DNA of 64,000 nt, taken from contig JAFDZA010000002.1 in assembly GCA_018267135.1 (NCBI GenBank), positions 218,018 through 282,017 on the forward strand. Direction: 5' to 3'. The position numbers and the translations under genes are program-made. This document shows positions 63,707 to 64,000 of the stretch, in pieces; position 1 is the stretch's first letter; each line of letters begins with the position of its first letter. Below the pieces are notes generated by a model. It was not told where the DNA came from. It searched no databases and saw only the letters and a program-made list of their open reading frames with translations. The DNA is from Bacteroidota bacterium (GTDB lineage Bacteria > Bacteroidota > Bacteroidia > Cytophagales > Cyclobacteriaceae).

Positions 63707-63738
63707 TTTGTTGGTGTTGCGTTGGGATGACCAACAAA
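63707..63738. repeat. GTTGGT-type hairpin before the second Rhs gene, copy 4
   Basis: TTTGTTGGT and ACCAACAAA pair around a 14-nt loop. The stem core is the same as in the hairpins at 6059-8819. Confidence 0.6.
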
Positions 63739-63756
63739 ACAAAGTGAACCCCCGCC

Positions 63757-63781
63757 CTTGTTGGTGTTCTTCACCAACAAG
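63757..63781. repeat. GTTGGT-type hairpin before the second Rhs gene, copy 5
   Basis: A perfect 10-bp stem, CTTGTTGGTG and CACCAACAAG, around loop TTCTT. It lies 47 bp upstream of the next reading frame. Confidence 0.7.
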
Positions 63782-63827
63782 CCAAGCAGATTGCCACAGT
63801 TGGTTGGCCGTATTATATTTGAAGTAA

Positions 63828-64000
63828 ATGATTTCAAAACAGCACCCGGAGTTTAACATTCTGCAGAGCAACGAATACTACCCGTTCGGGTTGCTAACGC
63901 AAAACAGTTGGACACGCGATAACACCCGCAACAACTTCCTGTACAACGAAGGGAGTGAACTCAACACCACCACCGGTTTGTACGATCTCCCATTCCGCAA
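63828..64000 (+). CDS. Second Rhs-core reading frame, cut by the window end
   Basis: From the ATG the frame gives 57 residues: MISKQHPEFNILQSNEYYPF, then GLLTQNSWTRDNTRNNFLYN and EGSELNTTTGLYDLPFR. This is the Rhs core (NEYYPFG, LYNEGSEL, TGLYDLPFR replacing FQGKEL, TGWYDFGSR). There is no YD-repeat part before it, so it is either an orphan tip without signal peptide or a displaced fragment. The rest is outside the window. Confidence 0.75.
   Translation, partial: MISKQHPEFNILQSNEYYPFGLLTQNSWTRDNTRNNFLYNEGSELNTTTGLYDLPFR

Overview
The window reads as chromosomal DNA of a Bacteroidota bacterium, most likely from the Cytophagales/Cyclobacteriaceae side. The evidence is a SusC/SusD pair, a YD-repeat Rhs gene of the Bacteroidota type, BACON and gliding-phylum style lipoproteins, a GH109 enzyme with a Tat signal, an IntDOT-like integrase, and several promoters that fit the Bacteroidota consensus (TTG or TTTG, 19 bp, TAnnTTTG). 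The organism was inferred from gene content only; no species is claimed.

Layout. 1-12956 is an accessory region: the 3' part of a large Rhs gene, an orphan Rhs tip that carries its own signal peptide, several unrecognised small secreted or lipoprotein genes, two decayed gene tails, and a family of GTTGGTC hairpins. It ends with a BACON protein and a coiled-coil/beta-barrel protein. 12992-17842 is a short integrative element (AAA+ ATPase, DnaD-like replication protein, excisionase-type HTH, RteC-like regulator, tyrosine integrase) next to tRNA-Lys; three of its genes carry a palindromic repeat inside the reading frame. 18013-25925 is housekeeping: rlmD, icd, ribH, a TPR protein, pdhA, recF, a DUF721 gene and a stand-alone H-NOX haem sensor. 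26035-27870 is a tRNA-Tyr/Gly/Thr-tuf operon with a clear promoter. 28111-33301 is a SusC (frameshifted)/SusD/lipoprotein uptake locus. 33347-40022 holds hldD, queD-lpxB and a bioBFDA operon. 40026-42081 holds clpX and clpP.

42369-42986 is a small scar: a tandem duplication of a broken GIY-YIG gene and the 3' end of tRNA-Leu, one copy split by a 28-bp palindrome. 43118-45048 has a methyltransferase and an MreB-like gene, followed by a decayed rpoD-like sigma factor (45396-45715). 45729-48432 (minus strand) is a likely cold-adaptation operon: DEAD-box helicase, small basic protein, cold-shock protein and fatty-acid desaturase, behind a long leader and divergent from dnaK. 48808-63345 is mainly housekeeping (dnaK, an aminotransferase, ettA, an amidohydrolase, an OmpA-family protein, prfC, an RluA-type synthase, GH109, adk). 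The window closes at 63828-64000 in the start of another Rhs-core reading frame, again preceded by GTTGGT-type hairpins, so both ends of the window lie in Rhs material.

How the parts work together: the two Rhs zones look like polymorphic-toxin style loci where a conserved core is rejoined to different tails, with hairpin repeats marking the joints. The cold operon links RNA unwinding and membrane fluidity. The biotin operon lacks bioC/bioH here. The best candidates for something undescribed are the Rhs tail/hairpin array, the in-frame palindromes of the integrative element, and the GIY-YIG/tRNA-Leu duplication.
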